A DNA stretch of 58,567 nucleotides, taken from NCBI RefSeq assembly GCF_022690765.1, contig NZ_JALCZA010000004.1:3797-62363 (forward strand), in the 5' to 3' direction. Made by a program: the position numbers and the translations under genes. Under the pieces are notes generated by a model. The model was not told where the DNA came from, ran no database searches, and was given only the letters and a program-made list of their open reading frames with translations. This document shows positions 19,603 to 28,654 of this stretch, in pieces. The DNA comes from Anaeromyxobacter oryzisoli. Lineage in GTDB: Bacteria; Myxococcota; Myxococcia; Myxococcales; Anaeromyxobacteraceae. The number at the start of each line of letters is the position of its first letter. Position 1 is the stretch's first letter.

Positions 19603-21096
19603 TCACCCGAGCCGGTACCGCCGCAGCTTGTAGTACAGGTTCCGCGCGGTGATCCCGAGCGCGCGCGCCGTGGCCTCGCGGTTCCCGCCGTTGCGCGCGA
19701 GCTGCGCGCGCAGGAGCTGCCGCTCCCAGTCGGCCCTGAGCGCCGCGAGCGGGCGCGGACCGCCCGCGGCCGGCGCGCCGGCCTCGACGCCCGGCGCCGC
19801 GTCCTCGAGCACGAGGTCCGACGCGCGCAGCACGCTCGCGTCGGGGGGCCGGTCGATGACGCCGCGGCGCAGGACGTTCTCGAGCTCGCGGACGTTCCCC
19901 TTCCAGTCCGAGGCCTGGAGCAGCGCGAGCGCGTCCGGCGTCAGATCCACCGGCGCCACCCGGTACTCCTCGCAGATCCGCGCGAGGAGCTCCCGCGCGA
20001 GGAGGGGGACGTCCTCGCGGCGCTCCCGCAGGCTCGGCAGGCGGATGGGCATCACGCTCAACCGGTAGAAGAGGTCCCGCCGGAACGCGCCGCGCGCGAG
20101 GCGCGCCGCGAGGTCCGCGTTCGTGGCGGCGACGAGCCGGACGTCCACCGGGACCGGCCTGCTGCTGCCCACCCGCACGATCTCGCGCTCCTGCAGGGCG
20201 CGGAGGAGCTTCACCTGGAGCGCCAGCGGCGCCTCGGCGACCTCGTCGAGGAACAGGGTCCCGCCCTCCGCCTCCTCGAAGTGCCCCTTCTGCCCGCGGG
20301 CGCGCGCGCCGGTGAACGCGCCCCCCTCGTACCCGAACAGCGCGCTCTCGAGCAGCCCCTCCGGGATCGCCGCACAGTTCACGCGGATGAGGGGGCCCTC
20401 GCGCCGATCGCTCGCGTCGTGGATCGCGTGCGCGAAGAGCTCCTTGCCGGTCCCGCTCTCGCCGAGCAGGAGCACGGTCGCGGGCGTGCGCGCCGCCCTC
20501 CGCGCGAGCTCCTTGGCGCGCGTGATCGCCGGCCCATCGCCGAGGATGTCGTCGAACGAGCGCCGCGGCTCGAGCTTGCGGAGCAGCCGCCTGGCCGAGG
20601 CGAGCTCGGCCGACAGCCGCTGGATCTCCGACACGTCCCGGATGACGCCCACGCTCCCGCGCAGCTCGCCGCCCACGATCAACGGGGCCGCGTTGACGAT
20701 CACCTCCCGCCCGTGCGGCCCGACCCGCAGCCGCGCCCCTCGGATCGCCTCGCGCGTGCGCAGCACGCGCAGGTGCACGCTCTCGCCCTCCGCGATGTCC
20801 GCGGTGACGGGGCGGCCGAGCACCTCCGCCTCGGTCAGCCCCATGAGCTTGGTGTAGGCGGGGTTCACGAGCACGGTGCGCCCCGCCGCGTCGGAGATCG
20901 AGATGGCCTCCTGCGAGCACCGGACGATCGCCTCCGACAGCTCGCGGAGATCACGGACGGTGTGCAGCTCTCCCGCGAGCGCCCGGACCTCGGAGAGATC
21001 CCGGAAGGTCGTGCCGTCCACCGGGACGCTCCCCTCGAGGATCGCGCCGAGGAGCGCCTCGAGCCGGTCGAGCGACTTCGTCGGGGCGATCGCCAT
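19603..21096 (-). CDS. Sigma-54-dependent activator (PAS, AAA+, Fis HTH)
   Basis: This 497-aa protein has an N-terminal PAS domain (EAISISDAAGRTVLVNPAYTK, split: EAISISDAAGR, TVLVNPAYTK) for an unknown small-molecule signal. An AAA+ domain follows with GESGTGKE, the GAFTG loop and Walker B GTLFLDEVAE, then a C-terminal helix-turn-helix (GNREATARALGITARNLYYKLR). It diverges from the 21530-26474 oxidoreductase operon, across a hairpin repeat and a possible -24/-12 promoter, so it is the likely activator of that operon. The 193 bp between it and the MscS gene shows no feature. Confidence 0.9.
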   Translation of the reverse strand: MAIAPTKSLDRLEALLGAILEGSVPVDGTTFRDLSEVRALAGELHTVRDLRELSEAIVRCSQEAISISDAAGRTVLVNPAYTKLMGLTEAEVLGRPVTADIAEGESVHLRVLRTREAIRGARLRVGPHGREVIVNAAPLIVGGELRGSVGVIRDVSEIQRLSAELASARRLLRKLEPRRSFDDILGDGPAITRAKELARRAARTPATVLLLGESGTGKELFAHAIHDASDRREGPLIRVNCAAIPEGLLESALFGYEGGAFTGARARGQKGHFEEAEGGTLFLDEVAEAPLALQVKLLRALQEREIVRVGSSRPVPVDVRLVAATNADLAARLARGAFRRDLFYRLSVMPIRLPSLRERREDVPLLARELLARICEEYRVAPVDLTPDALALLQASDWKGNVRELENVLRRGVIDRPPDASVLRASDLVLEDAAPGVEAGAPAAGGPRPLAALRADWERQLLRAQLARNGGNREATARALGITARNLYYKLRRYRLG

Positions 21097-21104
21097 GCGG
21101 CTCC

Positions 21105-21360
21105 TCTAAACGAGGGTTCGCGATTCGCGAACACCTTCGGTGTCGCGCCTCGCGCCCTCGTTTAGCCAGGTTACACGGGGGCTGCGCCCCCGCCCCGTCC
21201 ACCCTGAGCTCGTCGAAGGGTCGCCGGGGCCCCACCCCTGGCTCCGCGGGGCCCACGCGCGCTGGCGCGCGCTGTCCCGCGGGGAGGGGCGCTGCCCCTC
21301 CCCACCTGCGGTGGGGCCCCTCCCCGCTGTCCGTTCGCGAATCATGATCGGCCGTTTAGC
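21105..21360 (+). repeat. Multi-hairpin repeat family 2, copy 2
   Basis: This copy begins TCTAAACGAGGG and ends CCGTTTAGC like copy 1 (10776-11018), in the same orientation, with the same order of hairpins. The main difference is one hairpin near 21219. Copy 1 has GAGCGAAGCTC there. Copy 2 has ACCCTGAGCTCGTCGAAGGGT, a different palindrome (arms ACCCT/AGGGT), and is 13 bp longer overall. It fills most of the gap between the divergent regulator and oxidoreductase genes. Confidence 0.8.
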
Positions 21361-21501
21361 GGACGTGTTCCTCGTCGCAGGCGCGGACGCTTCCCGCTCC
21401 CAGGTGCGGCTGAAACGATTAGCATGAAAAGGCTTTCAGGATCTCGCGCTGCCTTCACTTCAAGCCACGGAGATCACTCGGGTCGTGCGCGCTACCGCGC
21501 G

Positions 21502-21516
21502 GGCCCGCCGTTTGCT
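21502..21516 (+). promoter_or_regulatory. Possible -24/-12 sigma-54 promoter of the 2-oxoacid oxidoreductase operon
   Basis: GGCCCGCCGTTTGCT has GG (21502-21503) and GC (21514-21515) exactly 10 bp apart and a TTTGC -12 region. A sigma-54 activator gene diverges from this operon, which supports the call. Against it, transcription would start only a few bases before the ATG at 21530, leaving almost no leader. The match may be chance in GC-rich DNA. Confidence 0.4.
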
Positions 21517-21529
21517 CGCTCTTCACGGC

Positions 21530-23806
21530 ATGAGCGAGCGCCCGCACTGGAACGTCCCGACCGGGGCGTCCCCGCTGCCGCTGGAGATCCGCGTCCACGG
21601 GCGCGGCGGCCAGGGCGGCGTGACCTGCGCGAAGCTCCTCGCGGCGATGTTCGCGGAGCAGGGGCGACACGTGCAGACGTTCGGGGACTACGGCTCGGAG
21701 CGGGCCGGCGCGCCCGTGCGCGCCTTCACCCGGGTGGACCTCGCGCCGATCACCAACCGGAACAAGGTCTACCGCCCGCACCACCTCCTCGTGCTGGACG
21801 CCGCCCTCCTCCCCAGCGGCTCCGGGGACGACGTGCTGGACGGCGCCGGGCCCGGGGCGCTCCTCCTCCTCAACACCGCGCGCGGCCTCGCGGCCTTCAC
21901 GTCGAGTCATGATGCGTTCCGCGTCGCCGCCGTGGACGCGACCGCCATCGCGCGCCGTCACGGCATCGGCTCCGCCGCCCTCGTGATCGTGAACACGACC
22001 GTCGCCGGCGCGTACGCCCGCGCGGTGGACCTGCCGTGGGCGGTCGTCGAGCGCGCCTTCCGATCGCTGGGGATGGACGGCGATCTCGGCGCCGCGCGCG
22101 AGGCGTACGCCGCCGTCGCCGTGCGCCCGCCCCGCCCCGGCGCGATCGCCCCGGCACCGCGCGTCCCGGCGCCGCCGCGCCCGGTCCTCGGCCTCGCGGA
22201 GCACGTGCGAGACGTCCCCACCGCGCTCCCGACAGGCACCTGGCGCACGCAGCGGCCGCGATACCGGAGCCACGTCGCCCCGTGCAGCGCGGCCTGCCCC
22301 GCCGGCAACGACGTGGTCGGCTTCGTCCAGGCGCTCCGGACCGGCGGGGTGGAGGCGGCGGCGCGGCTCCTCCTCGCGACCCAGCCGCTCCCCTCCGTCT
22401 GCGGCCGCGTCTGCCCGGCGCCCTGCGCGGCCGCCTGCAACCGGGCCGCCTACGACGGCGCGGTCAACGTCCGCGCGCTCGAGCGCTGGATCGGCGATCG
22501 GCTCGCCGACGCGGGCGCGCGGGCGCCGCTCGCCGCGCGGCCGCGCCGGTTCGCGGTGGTCGGCGGCGGCCCGGCCGGGCTGTCCGCGGCCTTCGCGCTG
22601 CGCTCCGCCGGCCACGAGGTGCTCCTCCTCGAGGCCGGCACCGGCCTCGGCGGCGTCCTGCGCACGGGGATCCCGGCCTACCGGCTCCCCCTCGACGTCC
22701 TCGATCGCGACGTCGCGCGCGTCCTCGCGACCGGGGTGGACGCGCGGTGCGGGGTGGCGATCGACGGCCCCGGCGTGCGCGCGCTCGCCGCCGACCACGA
22801 CGCGGTGATCCTCGCGGCGGGCCTGCCGCGGCCCGCCCGGCTCGACGCGCCCGGCGCGTCGCTCGGCGGCGTGCGGGACGGGCTCGGGTTCCTCGACGCC
22901 GTGAGACGCGGCGAGCGCCCGACGCTCCGCGGCCACGTCGTCGTCGTCGGCGGCGGCAACACCGCGGTGGACTGCGCGCGCACCGCGCTCCGCTGCGGCG
23001 CGGCCCGCGTCACGATCGCCTACCGGCGCGGGCGCGAGGAGATGCCCGCCATCCCGACCGAGGTCGAGGAGGCGCTCGCCGAGGGCGTCGCGCTCCTCAC
23101 GCACCGGCAGCCGGTCGGCTTCGCGGGCGGGGGCGCGGTCGCGCGCGTGACGCTCGCCGAGGTCGAGCCGGGCGCGCCGGACGCGAGCGGCCGCCGCCGC
23201 CCGGTCGTCACCGGGCGCGCGAGCGACCTCGCCTGCGACGCGGTGCTCCTCGCCCTCGGGCAGGGCCCCGATCCCGCCCTCGTCCCGGCGGGCTGGTCGG
23301 TGCGAGGAGGCCGCTGCATGGACGGGGAGCGACCGACCGACGTGTGGCTCGCGGGCGACCTGGCCACCGGCGACGGGACGGTCGCCCACGCGATCGGGAG
23401 CGGCCGGCGGGTCGCCGCCCGGGCGCTGGCCGCGGTCGAGGGCGCGCCCGTCCCCGCCGAGCGCGCTGCGCCGGCCGAGGACCGCGTCACGCCGGCGCAC
23501 GTGCGCTTCAGCCACTTCGAGGTGCGCCGGCCGCGTCCCGAGCGACACGCGGCGGCCGCCGACCGCGCCCGCTGCTTCGCCGAGGTGAACGGCGGGCTCG
23601 AGGACGCCTCCGAGGCCGAGCGCTGCTTCTCGTGCGGGCGCTGCACGCGCTGCGACACCTGCCTGCTGTCGTGCCCCGAGGGCGTCGTGAGCCGGAGCGG
23701 CGACGGCTACGCGGTGGACGAGGCCTTCTGCAAGGGGTGCGGCGTGTGCGTGGCGGAGTGCCCGCGGCGGGCGATGGAGATGACGCTCGACGCGGAGGCG
23801 AGGTGA
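21530..23806 (+). CDS. 2-oxoacid oxidoreductase gamma subunit fused to GltD-like flavoprotein and 4Fe-4S delta domain
   Basis: This is a 758-aa triple fusion. Residues about 18-190 form a PorC/gamma domain (IRVHGRGGQGGVTCAKLL, DYGSERAGAPV). Residues about 215-680 are like the glutamate synthase small subunit: N-terminal FeS cysteines (CSAACP, CGRVCPAPCAAAC), an FAD site (VVGGGPAGLSAAFAL) and an NAD(P) site (VVVGGGNTAVDCARTAL). The C-terminus has two 4Fe-4S motifs (CGRCTRCDTCLLSCP and CKGCGVCVAECP) like a PorD/delta subunit. With the alpha and beta genes that follow, this would couple oxidation of a 2-oxoacid to NAD(P)+ reduction through one electron path (inference). The substrate is not known. 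The ATG at 21530 was chosen; an upstream in-frame GTG at 21485 is less likely. Confidence 0.88.
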   Translation: MSERPHWNVPTGASPLPLEIRVHGRGGQGGVTCAKLLAAMFAEQGRHVQTFGDYGSERAGAPVRAFTRVDLAPITNRNKVYRPHHLLVLDAALLPSGSGDDVLDGAGPGALLLLNTARGLAAFTSSHDAFRVAAVDATAIARRHGIGSAALVIVNTTVAGAYARAVDLPWAVVERAFRSLGMDGDLGAAREAYAAVAVRPPRPGAIAPAPRVPAPPRPVLGLAEHVRDVPTALPTGTWRTQRPRYRSHVAPCSAACPAGNDVVGFVQALRTGGVEAAARLLLATQPLPSVCGRVCPAPCAAACNRAAYDGAVNVRALERWIGDRLADAGARAPLAARPRRFAVVGGGPAGLSAAFALRSAGHEVLLLEAGTGLGGVLRTGIPAYRLPLDVLDRDVARVLATGVDARCGVAIDGPGVRALAADHDAVILAAGLPRPARLDAPGASLGGVRDGLGFLDAVRRGERPTLRGHVVVVGGGNTAVDCARTALRCGAARVTIAYRRGREEMPAIPTEVEEALAEGVALLTHRQPVGFAGGGAVARVTLAEVEPGAPDASGRRRPVVTGRASDLACDAVLLALGQGPDPALVPAGWSVRGGRCMDGERPTDVWLAGDLATGDGTVAHAIGSGRRVAARALAAVEGAPVPAERAAPAEDRVTPAHVRFSHFEVRRPRPERHAAAADRARCFAEVNGGLEDASEAERCFSCGRCTRCDTCLLSCPEGVVSRSGDGYAVDEAFCKGCGVCVAECPRRAMEMTLDAEAR

Positions 23807-23808
23807 TC

Positions 23809-24972
23809 ATGGCCGGACGGCTCATCAGCGCGAACCACGCCGCCGCCCTCGCGGCGACGCTCGCCGGGCGGGCGAACCGGACGGCGCGCGGCTTCTGCAG
23901 CGGCGTGTACCCGATCACCCCCTCGACCGAGTGCATGGAGCTCCTGTGCAACCAGGAGTTCGAGAAGGGAGAGGTGGTGCGGGTCGAGAGCGAGCACAGC
24001 GCGATGGCGGTCTGCATCGGCGCGGCGGCGAGCGGCGCCCGCACCTTCACCACCTCGTCGTCGAACGGGCTCGCGCTCATGGCGGAGAACGTGGTCTCGG
24101 CGGCGCTGCTGCGGCTCCCCGTGGTGATGGTCGCCGCGAACCGCGCCCTCGGCCCGCCCTGGAACCTCTGGGCGGACCACGGCGACACGCTCCTGCTGCG
24201 CGACAGCGGCTGGGTGCAGTTCTACTGCGCCGACAACCAGGAGGTCCTCGACACGGTGCTCTGCGCGTACCGCCTCGCCGAGGACCACCGGGTGCTCCTG
24301 CCGGTGCTGGTCTGCCAGGAGGGGTTCGTGCTCTCGCACACGACGACCCGGACCGAGGTCCCCTCGCAGGAGGAGGTGGACCGCTTCCTGCCGCCGCTCG
24401 AGCTCCCCGCCCGGCTCCGCGACACGCCCCGGGCGCTCGGCGGCGTGGACGTGCCCGGCGTGGCCGAGGCGCACCGGGCCCAGCACCACGAGGCCATGGC
24501 GCGCGTGTTCGAGGTGTACCGGGAGGTGCAGGACGCGTTCGAGCGCGAGCTGGGGCGCCGCCCGGCCGACCCGGTGGTGCCCTACCGCGCCGAGGACGCC
24601 GACCTGCTCGTCGTCTCGATGGGCACCATCGCCGTCACCGCGCAGCGGGCGGTGGACGAGGCGCGCGCGCGCGGGGAGCGGCTCGGCGCCGTCCGGGTCC
24701 GCACCTTCCGGCCGTCCCCGGCGGAGCAGCTCGCCGCGATCTTCCGCGGCAAGCGGCGCATCGCGGTGATCGACCGCGATCTCAGCCTCGGGTTCGGCGG
24801 CGTGCTGTGGGGAGAGGTCCGGGGCCTCGCCGAGCCCGGCGCGGTGGTCCAGGGGTACGTCATCGGCGTGGGCGGCGGCGACGTCCGGCCGGAGCACGTG
24901 GCGGCCGTCGCCGCGGACCTGGCGGCGCGCACCGCCGCGGGGCGGCCCGTGCTCATGGAGACCGGCGCATGA
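23809..24972 (+). CDS. 2-oxoacid:acceptor oxidoreductase alpha subunit
   Basis: This is a 387-aa PorA/VorB/KorA-type subunit that binds the 2-oxoacid. Family marks are GVYPITPSTECMELL (domain I), VESEHSAMAVCIGAAASGARTFTTSSSNG (split: ESEHSAMAV, GARTFTTSSSNG) and the ENVVSAALLRLPVVMVAANRA region. It starts two bases after the stop of the gamma fusion gene and overlaps the beta gene by four bases (ATGA), so the three are one translational unit. The pairing with a separate beta subunit shows this is a multi-subunit enzyme, distinct from NifJ at 11106. The actual 2-oxoacid (pyruvate, branched-chain or aromatic) cannot be told by eye. Confidence 0.9.
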   Translation: MAGRLISANHAAALAATLAGRANRTARGFCSGVYPITPSTECMELLCNQEFEKGEVVRVESEHSAMAVCIGAAASGARTFTTSSSNGLALMAENVVSAALLRLPVVMVAANRALGPPWNLWADHGDTLLLRDSGWVQFYCADNQEVLDTVLCAYRLAEDHRVLLPVLVCQEGFVLSHTTTRTEVPSQEEVDRFLPPLELPARLRDTPRALGGVDVPGVAEAHRAQHHEAMARVFEVYREVQDAFERELGRRPADPVVPYRAEDADLLVVSMGTIAVTAQRAVDEARARGERLGAVRVRTFRPSPAEQLAAIFRGKRRIAVIDRDLSLGFGGVLWGEVRGLAEPGAVVQGYVIGVGGGDVRPEHVAAVAADLAARTAAGRPVLMETGA

Positions 24973-25892
24973 GCGAACCTTCGACCGTCGCGGGCCCCTC
25001 CGCGGAGACTCGCCCGACGCCGCTCCTCCGCCCCGGCAACAGCAACTGCGGGGGCTGCGGGATGTCCTCCGCGCTCCAGCTCTTCGGCCGCGCCGTCGAG
25101 CACCGGCGCCTCCAGCTCGTCGTCCCCGCCTCCTGCGCCGCGGTGACCGCCGGCCCCTTCCCGACGACGTCCTTCGGCGTGCCGACGGTGCTCACCACGT
25201 TCGGCGCGGCCGCCGCGGTCGCGACCGGGCTCTCGCGGGTGGCGCGGCTCAACGGCGACGGCACCCGCGTGGTGTGCTGGGCGGGGGACGGCGGGACCTA
25301 CGACATCGGGATGGCGAGCCTCTCGGCCGCGGCCGAGCGCGACGAGGACGTCCTGTACGTCTGCTACGACAACGAGATCTACGGCAACACCGGCGGCCAG
25401 CGCTCCTCCGCGACGCCCGCCGGCGCGAGCACCACGAACACGCCCGCCGGGAAGCCGGAGGAGAAGAAGGACCTCCTCGCGATCATGGCGGCGCACCGCG
25501 TCCGGTACGCCGCCTCCTTCTCCATCGCCCACCCGCAGGACGCGATCCGGAAGGTGCGCCGCGCGCTCGACGCGACCGGGTTCCGGTTCCTCCACGCGCT
25601 CTCGCCCTGCCCCACCGGCTGGAAGTCCGAGCCCGCGCTCGGGATCGAGCTGGTGCGCCTCGCGGTGCGCTCCGGCCTCTACCCGGTCGTCGAGATCGTC
25701 GAGGGGCGGAAGCTCGTCGTGAACGTCGAGCCGGACTTCTCGCGGGAGGCGCTGGAGCTGTACCTCTCGCTCCAGCAGCGGTTCCAGCGCTCGGGGATCA
25801 CCGCCGAGCGGCTCGCGCCGGCGATCGCGCGGCGCTGGCGCGAGCTCCGCGCGGCCAGCGGGCGCATCCTCCCGGCCGAGCGCGAGGCCTGA
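24969..25892 (+). CDS. 2-oxoacid:acceptor oxidoreductase beta (TPP-binding) subunit
   Basis: This 307-aa PorB-type subunit carries thiamine pyrophosphate. It has the 4Fe-4S-linked NCGGCGMSSALQL start, the TPP/Mg motif GDGGTYDIGMASLSAA, YDNEIYGNTGGQRSSATP and EEKKDLLAIMAAHRV, all typical of the family. The start overlaps the alpha stop. It completes the gamma-alpha-beta set; the delta function is carried by the C-terminus of the first gene. Confidence 0.92.
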   Translation: MSEPSTVAGPSAETRPTPLLRPGNSNCGGCGMSSALQLFGRAVEHRRLQLVVPASCAAVTAGPFPTTSFGVPTVLTTFGAAAAVATGLSRVARLNGDGTRVVCWAGDGGTYDIGMASLSAAAERDEDVLYVCYDNEIYGNTGGQRSSATPAGASTTNTPAGKPEEKKDLLAIMAAHRVRYAASFSIAHPQDAIRKVRRALDATGFRFLHALSPCPTGWKSEPALGIELVRLAVRSGLYPVVEIVEGRKLVVNVEPDFSREALELYLSLQQRFQRSGITAERLAPAIARRWRELRAASGRILPAEREA

Positions 25893-25910
25893 ACCCACGC
25901 GGAGGACGCC

Positions 25911-26474
25911 ATGCAGAGGGACATCGGCGAGCGGATCCGCAGGCTGCGCGAGGCCCAGCGGCTCACGCGCGAGCAGGTGTGCGCGCTGGCGGGCCTGAGC
26001 GTGGATCGCCTCGCGGCGTTCGAGGAGGGGCGCGAGGCGCCCTCGGTCGGCGTCGTCATCAAGCTCTCGCGCGTGCTCGGATCGCGGCTCGGCGGGATCC
26101 TCCACGGCGGCGCGTCCACCTCGGACGCCCTCGCCATCTGCCGCGCCGACGCGGTCGGCGTCGGCTACGACCAGGGCGACACCGACCAGGGCTACACGTA
26201 CCGCATGCTGACGCGGCCCGGGACCCCCGGCCACGGCATGGAGCCGTTCCTCCTCACCTTCGATCCCCGCGTGACGGACGCGCGGCCGCTCGCGCACGAC
26301 GGCCAGGAGTTCGTCTACGTGCTCGAGGGGCGCATCGAGCTCCTCTACGACGGCGAGCGGTCCACGCTCGCCCCGGGCGACAGCGCCTACCTCGACGCGA
26401 CCCATCCGCACCTGTTCCGCGGGCTCGGCGACGCGCCGTCGCGGATGCTCGCCGTCGTCTGGTCGGCGGGGTGA
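25911..26474 (+). CDS. XRE-family HTH protein with C-terminal cupin sensor
   Basis: This is a 187-aa protein. Residues 1-65 form an XRE helix-turn-helix (RIRRLREAQRLTREQVCALAGLS, split: RIRRLREAQRL, TREQVCALAGLS). Residues about 115-180 form a cupin barrel (PLAHDGQEFVYVLEGRIELLYDGE, split: PLAHDGQEFVYVLEG, RIELLYDGE; then LAPGDSAYLDATHPH). XRE-cupin proteins usually repress or tune a nearby catabolic operon in response to a small metabolite. It follows the beta subunit by 18 bp with a GGAGGA ribosome site, so it is the last gene of the operon and probably feeds back on it. Confidence 0.85.
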   Translation: MQRDIGERIRRLREAQRLTREQVCALAGLSVDRLAAFEEGREAPSVGVVIKLSRVLGSRLGGILHGGASTSDALAICRADAVGVGYDQGDTDQGYTYRMLTRPGTPGHGMEPFLLTFDPRVTDARPLAHDGQEFVYVLEGRIELLYDGERSTLAPGDSAYLDATHPHLFRGLGDAPSRMLAVVWSAG

Positions 26475-26490
26475 GGCCCGATCCCCGCGG

Positions 26491-28113
26491 CTACCGCGCG
26501 AGGGGCGGCAGGCGCGCGTCCGAGAGATCGATCTCGCGCTCGATCCGCCGCAGGACCTCGTCGCTGATCCGGCGCTCGTCGCGGAGACGGATGACGGCCT
26601 CGCGCTCGGCGCGGAGCAGCTCGCGGAGCACCTCGCGCCTCCGCCCGCGGGGCGGCGGACGATCCGCGCCGCGGCCCGCCGGGTGCGCGCGCGACAGGGC
26701 CGCCAGCCGGTGACGGTAGTGCTCGCCCACGTCGTCGTAGATCGCCTCGAGCACCGGGCCGTCGCGCCCCGACGCGCGGAGCTCGTCCAGGCGCGCCAGC
26801 GCCGCCTCGAGGACGATGCGGCGCGCCTCGGGCTCCTCGCAGTCGGGCCCCGCCGAGCCCTCCAGGCCGAGGGCGCGGACGAGCGGCGGGAGCGCCAGCC
26901 CCTGGAGCAGCAGCGTCGCGACGATGACGCAGAACGTGAGGAACACGATCGCGTTCCGCTGCCGGAACGGCGCGCCGCCCGCCGTCGCGACCGGGAGCGC
27001 CATCGCCGCGGCGAGCGCGACCACGCCGCGCATGCCGGCCCACCCGAGCACGAAGAGCTGGCGAGGGGGCGGCATCGCCGCCTCCTGCCGCAGCACGTGG
27101 CGGCGGATCCACGCGGCGAGCCCCGCGGCCGGGATCACGCCGAGCAGCCGGAGCCCGATGACGACGGCGCCGAGCGCCGCGCCGGCGGGGACGAGCCGCC
27201 CCGGCCCGAGGTCGCGGATCCCCGCGAGGACCACCGGGAGCTGGAGCCCGAGCAGCACGAACACCATGCCGTTGAGGATGAACGTGAGGGCGTCCCACAC
27301 GGCGTACGCCTGAATCCGCACCTCCGGTGAGAAGAACCGCGCGCTCCTGCGGCTGAGGTAGAGGCCCGCGGTGACGACGGCGAGGACCCCCGACGCGTGG
27401 ATCGCGTCGGCGACGAGGTACGCGCCGTAGGGCACGAGGATGCTGATCGCGATCTCGATGGGCCCGTCGTCGATGCGGCGCTCGACCCAGTCCACGACCC
27501 ACCCGAGCAGCAGCCCCACCCCGATCCCCGCCACGACGAGGAACCCGAGCCGGAGCAGCGCGTACCCGACCGACGGCGCCGCGCCCCGGACGAGCAGCGC
27601 GATCCCGAGCTCGAGCGCCAGCAACCCCGTCGCGTCGTTCACGAGGCTCTCGCCCTCCAGCAGGGCGACGGTCCGGCGCGGCAGCCCCATGCGCCGCGCG
27701 ATCGACGTCGCGGCGATCGCGTCGGTCGTGGCGACGACGGCGCCGAGGACGAACCCGGCGCGCCCGTCGAGCCCGGGGAGGATCCAGCCCGCGGTCAGCG
27801 CGACGCCCGCGACCGTCAGGGCGACGACCCCGACGGCGAGCGACGCGATCTCCGCGAGGTCGCGCGAGAACTCCCGCCACGAGGTGTGCCACGCGGCGGC
27901 GTAGAGCAGCGGCGGCAGGACGGCCAAAAAGATCACGCCGGGATCGAGCGCCGGCCGCGGCAGGCCGGGGACGAAGCTCACGGCCAGGCCGCCGACGAGG
28001 AGCACGATGGGGTACGGGACCCCGAGCCTGCGCGAGAGCGCGCCGAACGCGATCACGAGCAGGAGCAGGACGACGAGGACCAGTTGCTCCGAATGAGCCC
28101 CGGCGGCTGCCAT
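26491..28113 (-). CDS. Na+/H+ antiporter, CPA1/NhaP family
   Basis: This is a 540-aa membrane protein. About 12 hydrophobic spans cover residues 10-405, beginning LVLVVLLLLVIAFGALSRRLG. The ion-binding region has VVATTDAIAAT and EGESLVNDATGLLALELG, where the ND pair matches the conserved NDAT/G motif of NhaP/NHE antiporters. The last 130 residues are hydrophilic and rich in Arg and Glu, a cytoplasmic regulatory tail. It is convergent with the XRE-cupin gene, 16 bp apart. Confidence 0.9.
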   Translation of the reverse strand: MAAAGAHSEQLVLVVLLLLVIAFGALSRRLGVPYPIVLLVGGLAVSFVPGLPRPALDPGVIFLAVLPPLLYAAAWHTSWREFSRDLAEIASLAVGVVALTVAGVALTAGWILPGLDGRAGFVLGAVVATTDAIAATSIARRMGLPRRTVALLEGESLVNDATGLLALELGIALLVRGAAPSVGYALLRLGFLVVAGIGVGLLLGWVVDWVERRIDDGPIEIAISILVPYGAYLVADAIHASGVLAVVTAGLYLSRRSARFFSPEVRIQAYAVWDALTFILNGMVFVLLGLQLPVVLAGIRDLGPGRLVPAGAALGAVVIGLRLLGVIPAAGLAAWIRRHVLRQEAAMPPPRQLFVLGWAGMRGVVALAAAMALPVATAGGAPFRQRNAIVFLTFCVIVATLLLQGLALPPLVRALGLEGSAGPDCEEPEARRIVLEAALARLDELRASGRDGPVLEAIYDDVGEHYRHRLAALSRAHPAGRGADRPPPRGRRREVLRELLRAEREAVIRLRDERRISDEVLRRIEREIDLSDARLPPLAR

Positions 28114-28654
28114 CGCGCCTCCGGTCAGGATCTAGGGTCCTTCGAGCCCTTCAGGCTCGGGGCCCCCTGCGTTTCCGTGACCTGCGGCATGCGCCGCTGA
28201 ATCGCGGGGCGCTGTGTGACCCCCATGGTCACGCCATGACCGTGCCGCGCGACCCCGACGTGCGGCGAGCTCCGTGAATCCAGCCCCTCACGGCACGGGG
28301 AGCCGGCACGACGAGTGCAGCCCTCACGCTCGACCTGACCGGCGCCTCTCTCGACGGCGCCCCCCGAGGCGGCCCGCCGCCTGGACGCGTCCGCGCCCGC
28401 TTGTCGCGCGGAATCCGGTCTGCGACATGGTCTTCAATCCGTCGAGCGCTCCGGCCGCGCTCGACGAGGCGGCGTGTGAGGCGCGTCGAGCTCCCGAGCG
28501 TCCGGGAGAAGCCCTGCATTCGGTGGGGACACGAAATGGGACCAGCATCCCCGATGCAAGACGCGTAACTCGGAGCATCGGCCCGAGGAGCGCCGGCCGA
28601 CCAGGGCAAGCTCAGGCCGTGAGAAGCTCGGGGGGGCGATCCTGGAGGCGGCCC
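28114..28654. other. 541-bp gap upstream of cusB, no confident gene
   Basis: No convincing gene was found. In the same frame as cusB, and with no stop codon before it, the translation at 28412-28441 reads NPVCDMVFNP. This resembles the start of a YHS metal-binding domain (DPVCGM.V.P), but the second half of the domain (FCS..C) is missing. It may be the decayed remnant of a metal-binding protein, or chance. The cusB promoter must lie here but no clear -35/-10 pair was seen. Confidence 0.4.

Noticed and set aside
21439-21452. A second GG-N10-GC match as sigma-54 promoter of the oxidoreductase operon
   Set aside because: The flanking bases match the -24/-12 consensus poorly, so it is probably chance.
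28229-28609. Minus-strand open frames in the gap before cusB
   Set aside because: Composition is Arg/Ser/Gly-rich with no domain and no ribosome site.
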